From Tautonia sociabilis (GTDB taxonomy: Bacteria; Planctomycetota; Planctomycetia; Isosphaerales; Isosphaeraceae), in contig NZ_RYZH01000030.1 of NCBI RefSeq assembly GCF_003977685.1, positions 25,550 through 89,549 on the forward strand: 64,000 nucleotides of DNA, written 5' to 3'. The notes under the pieces are model-generated. The model had not been told where the DNA came from. It saw only the letters and a program-made list of their open reading frames with translations, and did no database searches. Position numbers and translations under genes: made by a program. Below are positions 44,101 through 52,221 of this stretch, one piece after another. How positions within the stretch are numbered: the stretch's first letter is position 1; each line of letters starts with the position of its first letter.

Positions 44101-47100
44101 GCCAGGCCTCGCCGGCCGGCGTCGGCGCCCCGCCGGTCTTCGGCTCGGGGGGCCTCGCCCTGGTGCCCCGGGGGCCGATCCGCATCTCCCCGGTCGGCGA
44201 GTTCGAGCCCGCCTCCCGCCTGGCCAGTGCCCTGGCGGTGCCCGGCACCGGGCTGGCGATCGACCTGCCCGCTTCCACCTACCTCGGCGGCTTCGGCCAG
44301 GCCGGCTATTCCTCCGGCTTCTCCCTCACCGACGGGACCTCCTCGGTCGCGATCCCCGCCGGCATCGTCCTGACCAGCGGCTCCTCTCGATTCGCCAGCG
44401 AGCCCAACGCCTCCCCCACCCGAGGCGCTTCCCTCAACCGTCCCGGCGATTCCGCCGTCACCGACCTGATCTCCCTCGATACCCACGACGCCAACTCGCT
44501 GACCATTCGGTTCACCGCCGACCCCGGCATCCTCTCCGTCCAGTTCCAGCTGGTCTTCGCCTCCGAGGAGTTTTTCGAGTACGTCAACCGCGGCGTGAAC
44601 GACACCTTCGCCGCCTTCCTCGACGGCGTGCAGATCAGCACCGATCGCCTCGGCCGCCCGCTCACGGTCGACAACAACTTCTTCCTGCTCAACAACTCCG
44701 GCAACACCACCGACCCGAACACCGCCGGCACAACCCCCGTCAACTTCGCCTTCCAGACCCAGTACGACGGCCTCACCCCGCTGCTGGTGACCGAGGCCGC
44801 CCTCAATCCGAATGTGGCCGTCCACACGCTCACGCTCACCATCGCCGACGCCGGCGACGGGGTCCTCGACTCCGCCGTGTTCCTCTCCCGGCTTCGGGGC
44901 CTCGACCGCCTCCCGAACCCGACCGGACCGCCGACCGACCTGGTTGTCGCCAAGTCGGCCCCGACCGAGGCGGCCGTCGGCGAGACGATCGGTTACACCG
45001 TCACCGTGACCAACGCCGGCCAGGCCACCGCCTCGGGAGTGGTCGTCAGCGACCTGCTCCCGTCCGGATTCCAGCTCTCGGGAGTGACCTCTAGCAAGGG
45101 CTCCGCCTCCTCCTCCGGCGGCCAGCTCATCGTCTCGGTCGGCGACCTCGCCCCCGGCGAGGTCGTCACCGTGACGATCACCGGCTCGGCCTCCGCCCCC
45201 GGCACCCTGGTCAACACCGCCAGCGTCTCCTCCGACACGCCCGACACCGAGCCCGCCAACGATTCCGCCTCGACCACCACCGTGGTCGTCTCGGCCGGCT
45301 CCGTCGTCGTGGTGAACACCGAGGATCAGGGGCCCGGCTCGCTCCGCCAGGCGATCCTCGAGACCAACCGGCTCCCCGGCCTCCAGACGATCACCTTCGC
45401 CATCCCCGGCGCCGGCATCCCGACGATCCGGCCCCTGTCGGCCCTCCCCCCCATCACCGACCCGGTCATCATCGACGGCCTGACTCAGCCCGGCCACCGG
45501 GTCGAGCTGGACGGCTCCCTCGCCGGCCCCGGCGTCGATGGCCTCGTCGTGCTCGCCGGCGGCACCCTGATCGCCGGCCTGGCCATCAACCGCTTCGGCG
45601 GCAGCGGCATCGTGCTCGTGGGAGGCGGCGACAACCGCATTCTCGGCAACGTGATCGGCGTCGACACCTCGGGCACGATCCGCCTGGGCAACGGCCGGGA
45701 CGGCATCACCGTCCTCGACTCCTCCGGCAACACGATCGCCGGCAACCTCCTCTCCGGCAACCAGGGGCACGGCCTTTCCCTCTCCGGCTCGGGCACGACC
45801 GGAACCCTGGTCATCGGCAACACCGTCGGCACAACGGCCGACGGCTCGGGCCTGCTCGGGAACTCGGGGGCCGGGATCCTCATCGGCCGGGGTTCTTCGG
45901 GGAACACCGTCGGCGGGCCCGACCCCGGCAGGGGGAACCTGCTCTCGGGCAACCGGATCGCCGGGCTCGTCCTGCTCGGCCCGGTTCCCGGCCAGAATCT
46001 CCAGGCGGCCAACTCCCCGACCTCCGGCGTCTCGTCGGGCAACCTCGTCGTCGGCAACCAGGTCGGCGTTTCCGCCGGCTCCTCCGGCGTCCTGGCCAAC
46101 GGCCTGGCCGGCATCCTCGTCAGCGAGTCTCCCGGCAACACGATCGGCGGCCTCTCGACCGCGCTGGGCAACGTGATCGCCGGCGGCATCGGCGACGGCA
46201 TCGCCCTGTTCGGCACCGGCTCCTCGGGCAACCTCGTGCTGGGCAACGCCGTTGGCACCCGCCCCGGGGGCCGCTCCAGTTCCCTCGGCGGCACCGGCAA
46301 CGGCGTGGTGATCGCCTCCGGCGCCCGGGACAACACCGTCGGCGGCGACTCCCCCGGCGCCGGCAACGTCGTCTCGGCCAGCGCCGGCGCCGGCGTCCTG
46401 ATCGCCACCGGGGCCTCGGGGAACCTCGTGGCCGGCAACGTCCTGGGCGCTGTCGGCCTGGCCCCGGGCCATGGCGTCGGCCTGCTGATCCAGACGGCTG
46501 CCTCCCACAACGTCGCCCGGGGCAACCGCATCGGCGGCAACACCGTCGGCCTGATCCTCAACCCGACCGCCTCGGCCAACCTCGTGGTGGGCAACACGAT
46601 CGGCGCCGGAGACGCCCTCGGCACGCCCGGCAACGGCTTCGCCGGCCTGATCGTCCGGGAATCCGCCGACAACACCATCGGCGGCACGGCTCCCGAGCAG
46701 GGCAACGTCCTCTCCGGCAACGGTCTTGGCCTGCTCCTCGAAGGGATCGCCGCCACCGGCAACCTCGTGCTGGGCAACCTCATCGGCCTCGACGCCTCGG
46801 GCCGGCTCCCCGTCCCCAACGCCACCGACGGCATCCTGATCGAGAACGCCCGAGGCAACACGATCGGAGGTCCCGAGCCCGGCGCCGGCAACGTCATCTC
46901 CGCCAACGCCTCGACCGGCGTCCACCTGCTGGGCCGGCTCGCCTCCAGCAACGTCGTCGCCGGCAACGCCATCGGCGCGCGGATCGACCAGCCCCCCGCG
47001 GGCAATCTGCTGGTCGGCGTCTACATCGAGCACGCCCCGGGCAACACGATCGGCGGCGTTGTCCCCGGCGCCGGCAACCTGATCACCGGCAACGGCGTGG

Positions 47101-48545
47101 TTGATGTGCAGCTCACCGGCACCGGCGCCTCGGGGAACCTCGTGGCCGGCAACCTCATCGGCACCGGGCCGCTGGGGGACGGCTCTCCCCGGGCGGCCGG
47201 CACGGGCATCTTTCTCGACGGGGCGCCCGGGAACACCATCGGCGGTTTCGACCCCGGCGCCTCGAACCTCATCTCCGGCCACGACGCCGCCGGGATCCAC
47301 CTCGTCGGCCCCACCGCCTCGGGCAACCGCATCCTGGGCAACCGGATCGGCACCGACCGGGACGGCACCGTCTCGATCGGCAACCAGCACGGCATCACCC
47401 TCGACGGCTCGCCGAACAACACGATCGGCGGCCTGGAGCCGGGGGCCGGGAACCTGATCTCCGGTAACCAGCTCGGCCTGGTGATCGCCAACCAGGGCGC
47501 CTCGGGCAACCTCGTGCTGGGCAACCTCGTCGGCACCGACGCCGCCGGGCTGGAACGGCTGCCGAATGCCCTCGGCGGCATCTTCATCGTCGGCGCGCCG
47601 GCCAACACGATCGGCGGCCCCTCCGCCGAGGCCGGCAACGTGATCTCGGGCAACGGCGGGCTTGGCCTCCAGGTCTTCAACCTCCTGGCCGCCGGCAACG
47701 TCATCGCCGGCAACCGGATCGGTGTCGACCGCTCCGCCTCCCGGCCGATCCCGAATGGCGACGGCGGCATCTACATCAACGACGCCCCCTCCGGCACCGT
47801 CGGCGGCGCCTCCCCCGGCCTGGGGAACATCATCGCCGCGAACCTCGGAACCGGCCTGGTCCTCTCCGGGCCCGCCGCGGCCGACACGGTGATCAAGGGG
47901 AACATCATCGGCACCCCCACCGAAACCGATCCTCCCGAGCGGTTCGGCAACACGGTCGGCCTGTTCATCACCGGGGGAGCCGGCTTGACAAGGCTCTCCT
48001 CCTCCCCCGACCGGACCAACACCATCCGGGGCAACCGGGTCACCAACACCCTGGTCATCGGCGGCGACAGCGGCCCCGTCGTCATCGGCGTCGACCCCCT
48101 GCTCGACCCCTCCGGCGCCATCGGCTCGATCCGGATCAGCTTCAGCGAGGACATGGACCCCCGCCGGGTCCGCTCCCTGGCCAACTACCGCCTGAACCTC
48201 GGCGAGACGGGCCTCGGCGGCCTCATCCAGATCGCCGAGGCCTCCTACGACCCCGACGCGATGGCCGTCACCCTGCTCCTCTCCCGTCCGATCGCCGCCG
48301 ACGCCTCCTTCCGCCTGATCGTCGTCGGCCGCCCCCCCGGCGGCCTGACCAGCGCCCGCAACCTCCGCCTCGACGGCAACGCCGACGGCTCCCCCGGCGA
48401 CAACTTCATCGCCGTCTTCCGCCGCGGCCAGCTCCTCCGAGCCCCCGCCAGGACGTCCCGGGCCGCCTCGGCCGTCTCCGCCGCCGCGGTCGATTCCCTC
48501 TTCGACTCCGGCGCCGGCCTCCGCGTCGGCCGTCGCCTCCGCTGA
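41157..48545 (+). CDS. Giant secreted beta-helix protein (adhesin-like mosaic)
   Basis: 2462 residues. A basic N-terminus carries 'LEALEPRVLLA', a motif common at the start of large exported planctomycete proteins. Order: cap 1 with 'VTLREALIAAV' (37-148), beta-helix 1 (about 155-515), Calx-beta (642-755), DUF4394-like (758-1005), choice-of-anchor-L (1018-1258, 'FASEEFFEYVN'), DUF11 (1260-1381), cap 2 with 'GSLRQAILETN' (1382-1468), beta-helix 2 (1482-2278), Ig-like end (about 2302-2415, 'FSEDMDPRRVRSLANYRL'). About 15 repeats share 'NTIGG..PGAGNVISGN' and 'ASGNLV.GN.IG'. ATG 41157 has GGAG 8 nt upstream; a TTG 7 codons earlier is possible. No PEP-CTERM or dockerin is seen. Surface adhesion is inferred. 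Confidence 0.9.
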   Translation: MGMRRRGRSGRHAKTGPSRRVQAPPLEALEPRVLLAQTFVVDSALDAVQQDGRVTLREALIAAVTNSSPNADLPAGDPGLDTILFTITDPPNGPYRIQLDPNNGPLPAITDPVVIDGYSAQPGASRNTLATGSNAVVLIEVVGTNGTAPGLALRSAGNTISGLALNGFSTGIDVVGSAASGNVISGNLIGLSPDGARGGNARGIVVDAPSNTIGGTNPGDRNVISANFSDGIVLGARSSATLVAGNLVGTDLTGTLSLGNGQNGIRVVDSPDATIGGIAAGAGNVISGNGQAGIELSGLATVRSLVQGNRIGTDAGGSTALGNGSHGLWIRSGASGATVGGTNRDARNVISGNALSGITLADPTTSGHLISGNTIGLDLNEFVALPNQHGITIDNAPGNTVGGAFGSGGNLISGNSGAGVVVTGASAIGNLLASNRIGTAYDFLPTSPANLSAGVSLRAGASGNTVGGVSSADGNSIRGNGGAGVEVLGASSTGNAILGNAILQNVGLGIDLGGDGPTPNDPGDADLGPNALQNAPVLTSVAFVTGVSAGLQVRVDGTLSSLPNLPNHIEIFLASTGADGRAQGDRLLGVVSTTTDANGLASFTATFPFDVSSSGDVLTATATDPSGNTSEFSSPLELPGLIGFESDTYRVQEDVVTGGVVVSAVRTRRLASAVAVNYAVTGGTASPGADFQPVSGTLSFASGQRAASVFIPIANDALLEGFETIELTLSSPTGGTALSSTAATTVFLLDDDRPDPDALAISNAIQPILTFRPSEEIASSFLNSTDPTNAPIDEVLGGDIRPRDGKLYLISRDSSIGALRLFRVDIRTGDAVPVGPGPIPVSLSGGRVGIDFDPAADRLRVVSESGQNLLIRPDGTLDRQDGTLRYAAGDPNATASPRADGLAIASAPGGGSSTAFVIDSSAGVLAVLDGPSGTLQTVGALGFRVIDTVFGFDLLPGDPFGYALIAADGAPLRLFTIDLATGQASPAGVGAPPVFGSGGLALVPRGPIRISPVGEFEPASRLASALAVPGTGLAIDLPASTYLGGFGQAGYSSGFSLTDGTSSVAIPAGIVLTSGSSRFASEPNASPTRGASLNRPGDSAVTDLISLDTHDANSLTIRFTADPGILSVQFQLVFASEEFFEYVNRGVNDTFAAFLDGVQISTDRLGRPLTVDNNFFLLNNSGNTTDPNTAGTTPVNFAFQTQYDGLTPLLVTEAALNPNVAVHTLTLTIADAGDGVLDSAVFLSRLRGLDRLPNPTGPPTDLVVAKSAPTEAAVGETIGYTVTVTNAGQATASGVVVSDLLPSGFQLSGVTSSKGSASSSGGQLIVSVGDLAPGEVVTVTITGSASAPGTLVNTASVSSDTPDTEPANDSASTTTVVVSAGSVVVVNTEDQGPGSLRQAILETNRLPGLQTITFAIPGAGIPTIRPLSALPPITDPVIIDGLTQPGHRVELDGSLAGPGVDGLVVLAGGTLIAGLAINRFGGSGIVLVGGGDNRILGNVIGVDTSGTIRLGNGRDGITVLDSSGNTIAGNLLSGNQGHGLSLSGSGTTGTLVIGNTVGTTADGSGLLGNSGAGILIGRGSSGNTVGGPDPGRGNLLSGNRIAGLVLLGPVPGQNLQAANSPTSGVSSGNLVVGNQVGVSAGSSGVLANGLAGILVSESPGNTIGGLSTALGNVIAGGIGDGIALFGTGSSGNLVLGNAVGTRPGGRSSSLGGTGNGVVIASGARDNTVGGDSPGAGNVVSASAGAGVLIATGASGNLVAGNVLGAVGLAPGHGVGLLIQTAASHNVARGNRIGGNTVGLILNPTASANLVVGNTIGAGDALGTPGNGFAGLIVRESADNTIGGTAPEQGNVLSGNGLGLLLEGIAATGNLVLGNLIGLDASGRLPVPNATDGILIENARGNTIGGPEPGAGNVISANASTGVHLLGRLASSNVVAGNAIGARIDQPPAGNLLVGVYIEHAPGNTIGGVVPGAGNLITGNGVVDVQLTGTGASGNLVAGNLIGTGPLGDGSPRAAGTGIFLDGAPGNTIGGFDPGASNLISGHDAAGIHLVGPTASGNRILGNRIGTDRDGTVSIGNQHGITLDGSPNNTIGGLEPGAGNLISGNQLGLVIANQGASGNLVLGNLVGTDAAGLERLPNALGGIFIVGAPANTIGGPSAEAGNVISGNGGLGLQVFNLLAAGNVIAGNRIGVDRSASRPIPNGDGGIYINDAPSGTVGGASPGLGNIIAANLGTGLVLSGPAAADTVIKGNIIGTPTETDPPERFGNTVGLFITGGAGLTRLSSSPDRTNTIRGNRVTNTLVIGGDSGPVVIGVDPLLDPSGAIGSIRISFSEDMDPRRVRSLANYRLNLGETGLGGLIQIAEASYDPDAMAVTLLLSRPIAADASFRLIVVGRPPGGLTSARNLRLDGNADGSPGDNFIAVFRRGQLLRAPARTSRAASAVSAAAVDSLFDSGAGLRVGRRLR

Positions 48546-49203
48546 CCTCCTCCCGGCGTCCGGCCCGACTCCTGGCCTGGTGGGCGGGCGGGCTTGCCCT
48601 CGGAGTCCGGGGCACCGGGATCCGGCCCTCCCCGATCGAGGATCCCCGGGGTCGGGGGCTCACCGCCCCCCTCCTCCGGCCCCCGGGTGATCCTGGCCAG
48701 ACACCGGCCCGGCTCCCTCCTCCCATCTCCCCCGGTCGAGGAGTTCCTCACCTCCCTCGCCCCGATCGGCGATCATCCTGTCGAGGACCCGATCCCCCCC
48801 GACCGGGGCGATCGGGTTCCGCCCCGGCCTCGCGTCCTCCGACTCGGGAAGATCGTTCGCGTCCCGAACGCCGCAAGCCCGCCCGGAGCCCCGGCAACGG
48901 AACGAACCCATTTCGGTTGCTTATTCTCTTTGAAAATCCGAAGTTGCGTCGGAACCCTTCAGCGTGCCAACCGCGCGTCTCCCACCGCCCCCGCCTCGGC
49001 GACCGCCTCCGGTCGGCGATCCCGATGCCGATTGCCCCTGGGGAAAGACCTCCGGATCGACCCCGGGGCGTCTTGAGCGGAGCGAAGCCAATTTGGATTG
49101 CGCATTCCCTTGTGCAGTCACGAGTTCCGTTGGTTGCGTCCAGCGCACCGAAGCGCACCGAAGCGCACCGATCGCGTTCCGGACCGCTCCGGTCGGCGAG
49201 CCG
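48546..49203. other. 658-nt intergenic region with two AT-rich patches
   Basis: Tail-to-tail gap between the adhesin gene and the minus-strand membrane protein gene. No gene is supported. Two relatively AT-rich patches (48908-48955 and 49089-49140) resemble each other, and a 3 x 10-nt repeat lies at 49142-49171. A GC-rich inverted pair near 48575-48660 could end the adhesin transcript. Confidence 0.45.
49142..49171. repeat. Three perfect copies of AGCGCACCGA
   Basis: Three head-to-tail 10-nt units without mismatch, 33 nt beyond the stop codon of the minus-strand gene at 49204. Function unknown. Confidence 0.85.
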
Positions 49204-50052
49204 TCACGCGCCCTCGGCGTCGCTCGACGTTCCGGGAGCGGCTTCCTCGGGGGAGCTCGGGCGGTTTCCCGATCCGGCCTGCTCCCAGCCCGACCAGACC
49301 GAGGACGCCCCGGGGTGGTGCTCCCGGATCCAGGAGGTCGCCTCGTCCAGGGCGGCGTTCCGGCCCCGATCGTCTTCCGCCTCCAGCGCCCGGAGCAGCA
49401 GGGCGGCCAGGTCGGGATGCGGCCCGTCCTGGGCGAGGGCCCGGAGCGTCTCCCGTTCGGCCCGGTGGGAGCGGGACGACTGAGCGAGGGTGTAGGTCGC
49501 CCAGAGCCGGATGACCGGATCGGGGTGCCGGGCCAGCTCCCGGAGCGGCTCCTGCTCGATCGCCCCTCCCTCCCCGCTCGCGTAGGCGAGCGGACGGAGG
49601 TGGAGCAGCCGAAGCCAGTCGGGCCAACCCTCGCTCCGGGCCACCGCCAGGGCGAAGGCCCGGGGGTCGTCCTTGGTCGCCTCGGCGGTCAGTGCCTCGG
49701 CGACGAGGTAGCGGGCCGGGTCGGGCAGGTCGCGGCGGAGGGAGATGTCATAGAGCTGCCGCTGGGTCACGTCCGGGTTCCGGGAGAGGCGGTCGGCGGC
49801 GAGAATGCGGTCGGCCGCCGGCCGAGACGGGTCGTGGAGGACGTAAACATCCCGCCAGACCTCCCGGAGCGACCAGACTCCCCAGACGAACCAGCCGATC
49901 ATGCCCACCAGCAGCACCAGGCCGCCGATCGCCAGGTAATGGAACCCGCCGTAGCGCTCCAGCCTCGACCGCTGTTCCCAGGGTTCGAGCGAGACGATCG
50001 GCAGGCTGGGCAGTTCCGGCCGGTTCGGGCCGGGGGGAGAGGGGTCCGCCAT
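49204..50052 (-). CDS. Single-pass membrane protein with helical repeat-like domain, function unknown
   Basis: 282 residues. A Pro-rich cytoplasmic N-terminus (1-38) precedes one membrane helix ('YLAIGGLVLLVGMIGWFVWG', about 41-60). The soluble part consists of short paired helices ('RILAADRLSRNPDV', 'ARYLVAEALTAEATKD', 'LRELARHPDPVIRLWATYTL', 'LRALAQDGPHPDLAALLLRA'), reminiscent of degenerate HEAT/TPR repeats. The tail is Ser/Pro/Glu-rich. Membrane scaffold is a guess from shape only. It is divergent from the metallo-beta-lactamase-like gene with 476 nt between. Confidence 0.7.
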   Translation of the reverse strand: MADPSPPGPNRPELPSLPIVSLEPWEQRSRLERYGGFHYLAIGGLVLLVGMIGWFVWGVWSLREVWRDVYVLHDPSRPAADRILAADRLSRNPDVTQRQLYDISLRRDLPDPARYLVAEALTAEATKDDPRAFALAVARSEGWPDWLRLLHLRPLAYASGEGGAIEQEPLRELARHPDPVIRLWATYTLAQSSRSHRAERETLRALAQDGPHPDLAALLLRALEAEDDRGRNAALDEATSWIREHHPGASSVWSGWEQAGSGNRPSSPEEAAPGTSSDAEGA

Positions 50053-50528
50053 GATCGGGTCCTCCGTCCGTCCGATGGTCCGCCGCCCCCGATCGCTCCC
50101 GGGACCGGACCGATCCCGGGGCCTCCGGCCCCATTCTCTCCGATCACCCCGGCCGGTCCCAGTCCCCGGCCGTTCCCGGACACCGGGGCGAGCCGATCGG
50201 ATCTCCTGCGAACCGGCTCCTGTGCCCGATTCCGGAGGTCACGGTGCCCGGGCGTTCCGGCCTGCGATCACGTCGATCCCGGCCCGACGCGACCGGCCGA
50301 GGTCGTCCAGGAGGCACGACCATTGGGGCTCCCCGGCGAGCAATCCTCGGGAGAGACTCACTGGATCGGCCGACATCGGCGATGATCCTGGAGGGGGCGG
50401 CGAGCCGAGGCCCCCGGCAGACGGCTGGCCCGGCCTGCCGGTCGCGGCTACGATCGACGGGAGGAGGGCATCCGGAGGCCCGGCCCCGCTTCCGAGCGAG
50501 CGATCGATCGATCGAGAGTGTTCCAGCA
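50053..50528. other. 476-nt divergent intergenic region
   Basis: Separates a minus-strand and a plus-strand gene and must contain both promoters. Coding-like frames here are Arg/Pro/Gly shadow. No confident promoter hexamers were found; GATCGATCGATCGAGAG near 50504-50518 is a short self-complementary run just upstream of the next ATG. Confidence 0.4.
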
Positions 50529-51188
50529 ATGCGATTCACCTGGTACGGCCACGCGGCCTTCCTCGTCGAGGCCGAGGGCAAGCGGATCATCCTCGACCCC
50601 TACACCTCGACCGCCGCCGGCACCTACGAGCCGATCGCCGAGCCGGCCGACGTGGTGGTTGCCAGCCACGAGAACCCGAAGTACCACAGCGGCCTCTCGG
50701 AACTCGTCCCTCCCTTCCGCGTCCTGCTCGCCACCGAGTTCCCCCCCGAAGGGGAGGAGGCCGCCGGCCTCCGCTTCCAGGCCATCCCCGTCTTCGAGAC
50801 TCCCGAGAAGCTCCCCGGCGACGAGGTGACAATCGTCCACTTCCGGGCCGAGCAGCTGCACGTCGTCTTCCTCGGCGACCTCGGCCACGCGCTCAGCCCC
50901 GAGGAACTCGACCGCCTCGGCGGCGCCGATGTCCTGCTTCTCCCGGCCGGCGGCCCGCCCACGATCGACTTCCCGCTCATCCCCGGGCTGATCGAGGCCA
51001 TCGACCCGGCCGTCATCATCCCGATGCACTTCCTCACCCCGAAGATCAACCTGAAGCTCCAGCCGGTGGACCGCCTCTTCGATGCCCTCCCCGACTGGCC
51101 CGTCGATCGCGTCGGCGGCCCGAGCGTCGAGCTCGACCGAGCCGCCCTCCGGCCGCGCCGGATCGTGCTGCTGGAGCACGCGCGATGA
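50529..51188 (+). CDS. Metallo-beta-lactamase-fold protein with altered metal motif
   Basis: 219 residues. It resembles UPF0173-type metal-dependent hydrolases: 'WYGHAAFLVEAEGKRIILDP' at the start, 'VVFLGDLGHAL' in the middle and 'VIIPMHFLTPKIN' near the end keep the fold and two metal-site residues. The canonical HxHxDH is replaced by 'ASHENPKYHSG' (H-x-N-x-x-x-H), so the usual two-zinc site is incomplete. ATG 50529; an upstream extension of 95 codons in frame is shadow. It is followed by repeat arrays and the HAD gene on the same strand. Enzymatic activity is uncertain. Confidence 0.8.
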   Translation: MRFTWYGHAAFLVEAEGKRIILDPYTSTAAGTYEPIAEPADVVVASHENPKYHSGLSELVPPFRVLLATEFPPEGEEAAGLRFQAIPVFETPEKLPGDEVTIVHFRAEQLHVVFLGDLGHALSPEELDRLGGADVLLLPAGGPPTIDFPLIPGLIEAIDPAVIIPMHFLTPKINLKLQPVDRLFDALPDWPVDRVGGPSVELDRAALRPRRIVLLEHAR

Positions 51189-51212
51189 TGACGGGGAGGG
51201 GATCGTTCGCCG

Positions 51213-51324
51213 AGCCGCCGAGCCGCAGAACCGCAGAGCCGCAGAGCCGCAGAGCCGCAGAGCCGCAGAACCGCCGAGCCGCCGAGCCGCCGAGCCGCAG
51301 AACCGCAGAACCGCAGAGCCGCAG
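51213..51324. repeat. Octamer tandem array AGCCGCAG, 14 units
   Basis: Fourteen contiguous 8-nt units of the form A(G/A)CCGC(A/C)G, with AGCCGCAG commonest. The unit length stays constant throughout. It starts 25 nt after the stop of the upstream gene. Confidence 0.92.
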
Positions 51325-51392
51325 AGAACAGAACGGGATCCAGGCTCTCAGCTTCCCGGCTTGTGAGTCCTCCTCCGTTCGCTTCTCCTCGC

Positions 51393-51508
51393 CTCTCTGC
51401 GTCTCCTGTCTCTCTGCGTCTCCTGTCTCTCTGCCTCTCTGCGTCTCTGCCTCTCTGCCTCTCTGCCTCTCTGCCTCTCCTGTCTCTCTGCGTCTCTTAC
51501 CTCTCTGC
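51393..51508. repeat. Octamer/nonamer pyrimidine-rich array CTCTCTGC, 14 units
   Basis: Fourteen units; ten are 8 nt (CTCTCTGC or GTCTCTGC) and four are 9 nt (GTCTCCTGT, CTCTCCTGT, GTCTCTTAC). The plus strand is nearly all pyrimidine apart from isolated G. It ends 38 nt before the HAD start codon. Confidence 0.9.
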
Positions 51509-51546
51509 GTGAGCTCCCCCTCCCCAAACCCTCGGAGCCTCCCCCA

Positions 51547-52221
51547 TTGCTTGCGATCTTCGACCACGACGGCGTGCTTGTCGACTCTCTCGTCTTCCAC
51601 CAGCTCGCCTGGCTGGAGCTGGGCCGCCGAACTGGCCTGCCGCTGACCGAGGAGTTCATCCTCGAGACGTTCGGCATGACCAACCCAGCGATCTTCCGCC
51701 GGTTGATGGGGGATGCGATCACCGAGGCCGACATCGTCCGCTTTGGCGACCTGAAGGAGGAGTGCTACCGCGACGTCGCGCGCGGCAAGGTCGTGCTGAT
51801 GGACGGCGTCGCCGACCTGATCGAGGCCCTGCACGCCCGGGGGGTTGCCCTGGCGATCGGCACCAGCGGGCCGAGGGCGAACCTGCTGCTGACGATCGAG
51901 TCCTGCGGGCTCGACGGCCGCTTCGCCGCGATTGCGGCGCTGGAGGACATCTCCCGGAGCAAGCCGGATCCCGAGGTCTTCCTGCTCGCGGCCGAGAAGG
52001 CCGGGGTCGACCCGGCCGGAGCCGTCGTCTTCGAGGACGCCCCCATCGGCATCCAGGCCGCCAAGGCCGCCGGCATGCTCGCCGTCGGCGTCACCTCCAC
52101 CCGGCCGGCGGAGGCCCTCCGCGAGGCCGGAGCCGACGAGGTGGTCGACACCCTCGCCGGGTATTGCGTCGACGCCCTGATCGACCGGCTCCGGCGCCGG
52201 AAGGAGGGAGCGGCTCGCTAG
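51547..52221 (+). CDS. HAD-superfamily phosphatase (beta-phosphoglucomutase-like)
   Basis: 224 residues. Motif I is 'IFDHDGVLVDS', with the nucleophile Asp and the second Asp; motif II Thr/Ser is in 'AIGTSGPRAN', and the Lys and Asp motifs in 'SRSKPDPEVFLLAAEKAGV' and 'VVFEDAPIGIQAAKAAGM'. The cap domain between 20 and 90 is the helical type found in PGMB and phosphoglycolate phosphatases. The start is TTG at 51547, with GGAG 9 nt upstream and only repeat sequence before it. Its last bases overlap the stop of the convergent fur gene. Substrate unknown. Confidence 0.87.
   Translation: MLAIFDHDGVLVDSLVFHQLAWLELGRRTGLPLTEEFILETFGMTNPAIFRRLMGDAITEADIVRFGDLKEECYRDVARGKVVLMDGVADLIEALHARGVALAIGTSGPRANLLLTIESCGLDGRFAAIAALEDISRSKPDPEVFLLAAEKAGVDPAGAVVFEDAPIGIQAAKAAGMLAVGVTSTRPAEALREAGADEVVDTLAGYCVDALIDRLRRRKEGAAR

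Larger units (their letters stand above)
51189..51546. other. 358-nt intergenic region made largely of octamer arrays
   Basis: Lies between two plus-strand genes and holds two separate tandem arrays (51213-51324 and 51393-51508). Nothing coding is supported. GGAG at 51534-51537 is the ribosome-binding site of the HAD gene. Confidence 0.7.

Noticed and set aside
43341..47390. 1349-residue open frame antisense to the adhesin gene
   Set aside because: Its product is a Val/Gly/Asp/Ala-rich mirror of the plus-strand repeats with no membrane, catalytic or family pattern. Long antisense frames are expected in GC-rich repetitive genes.
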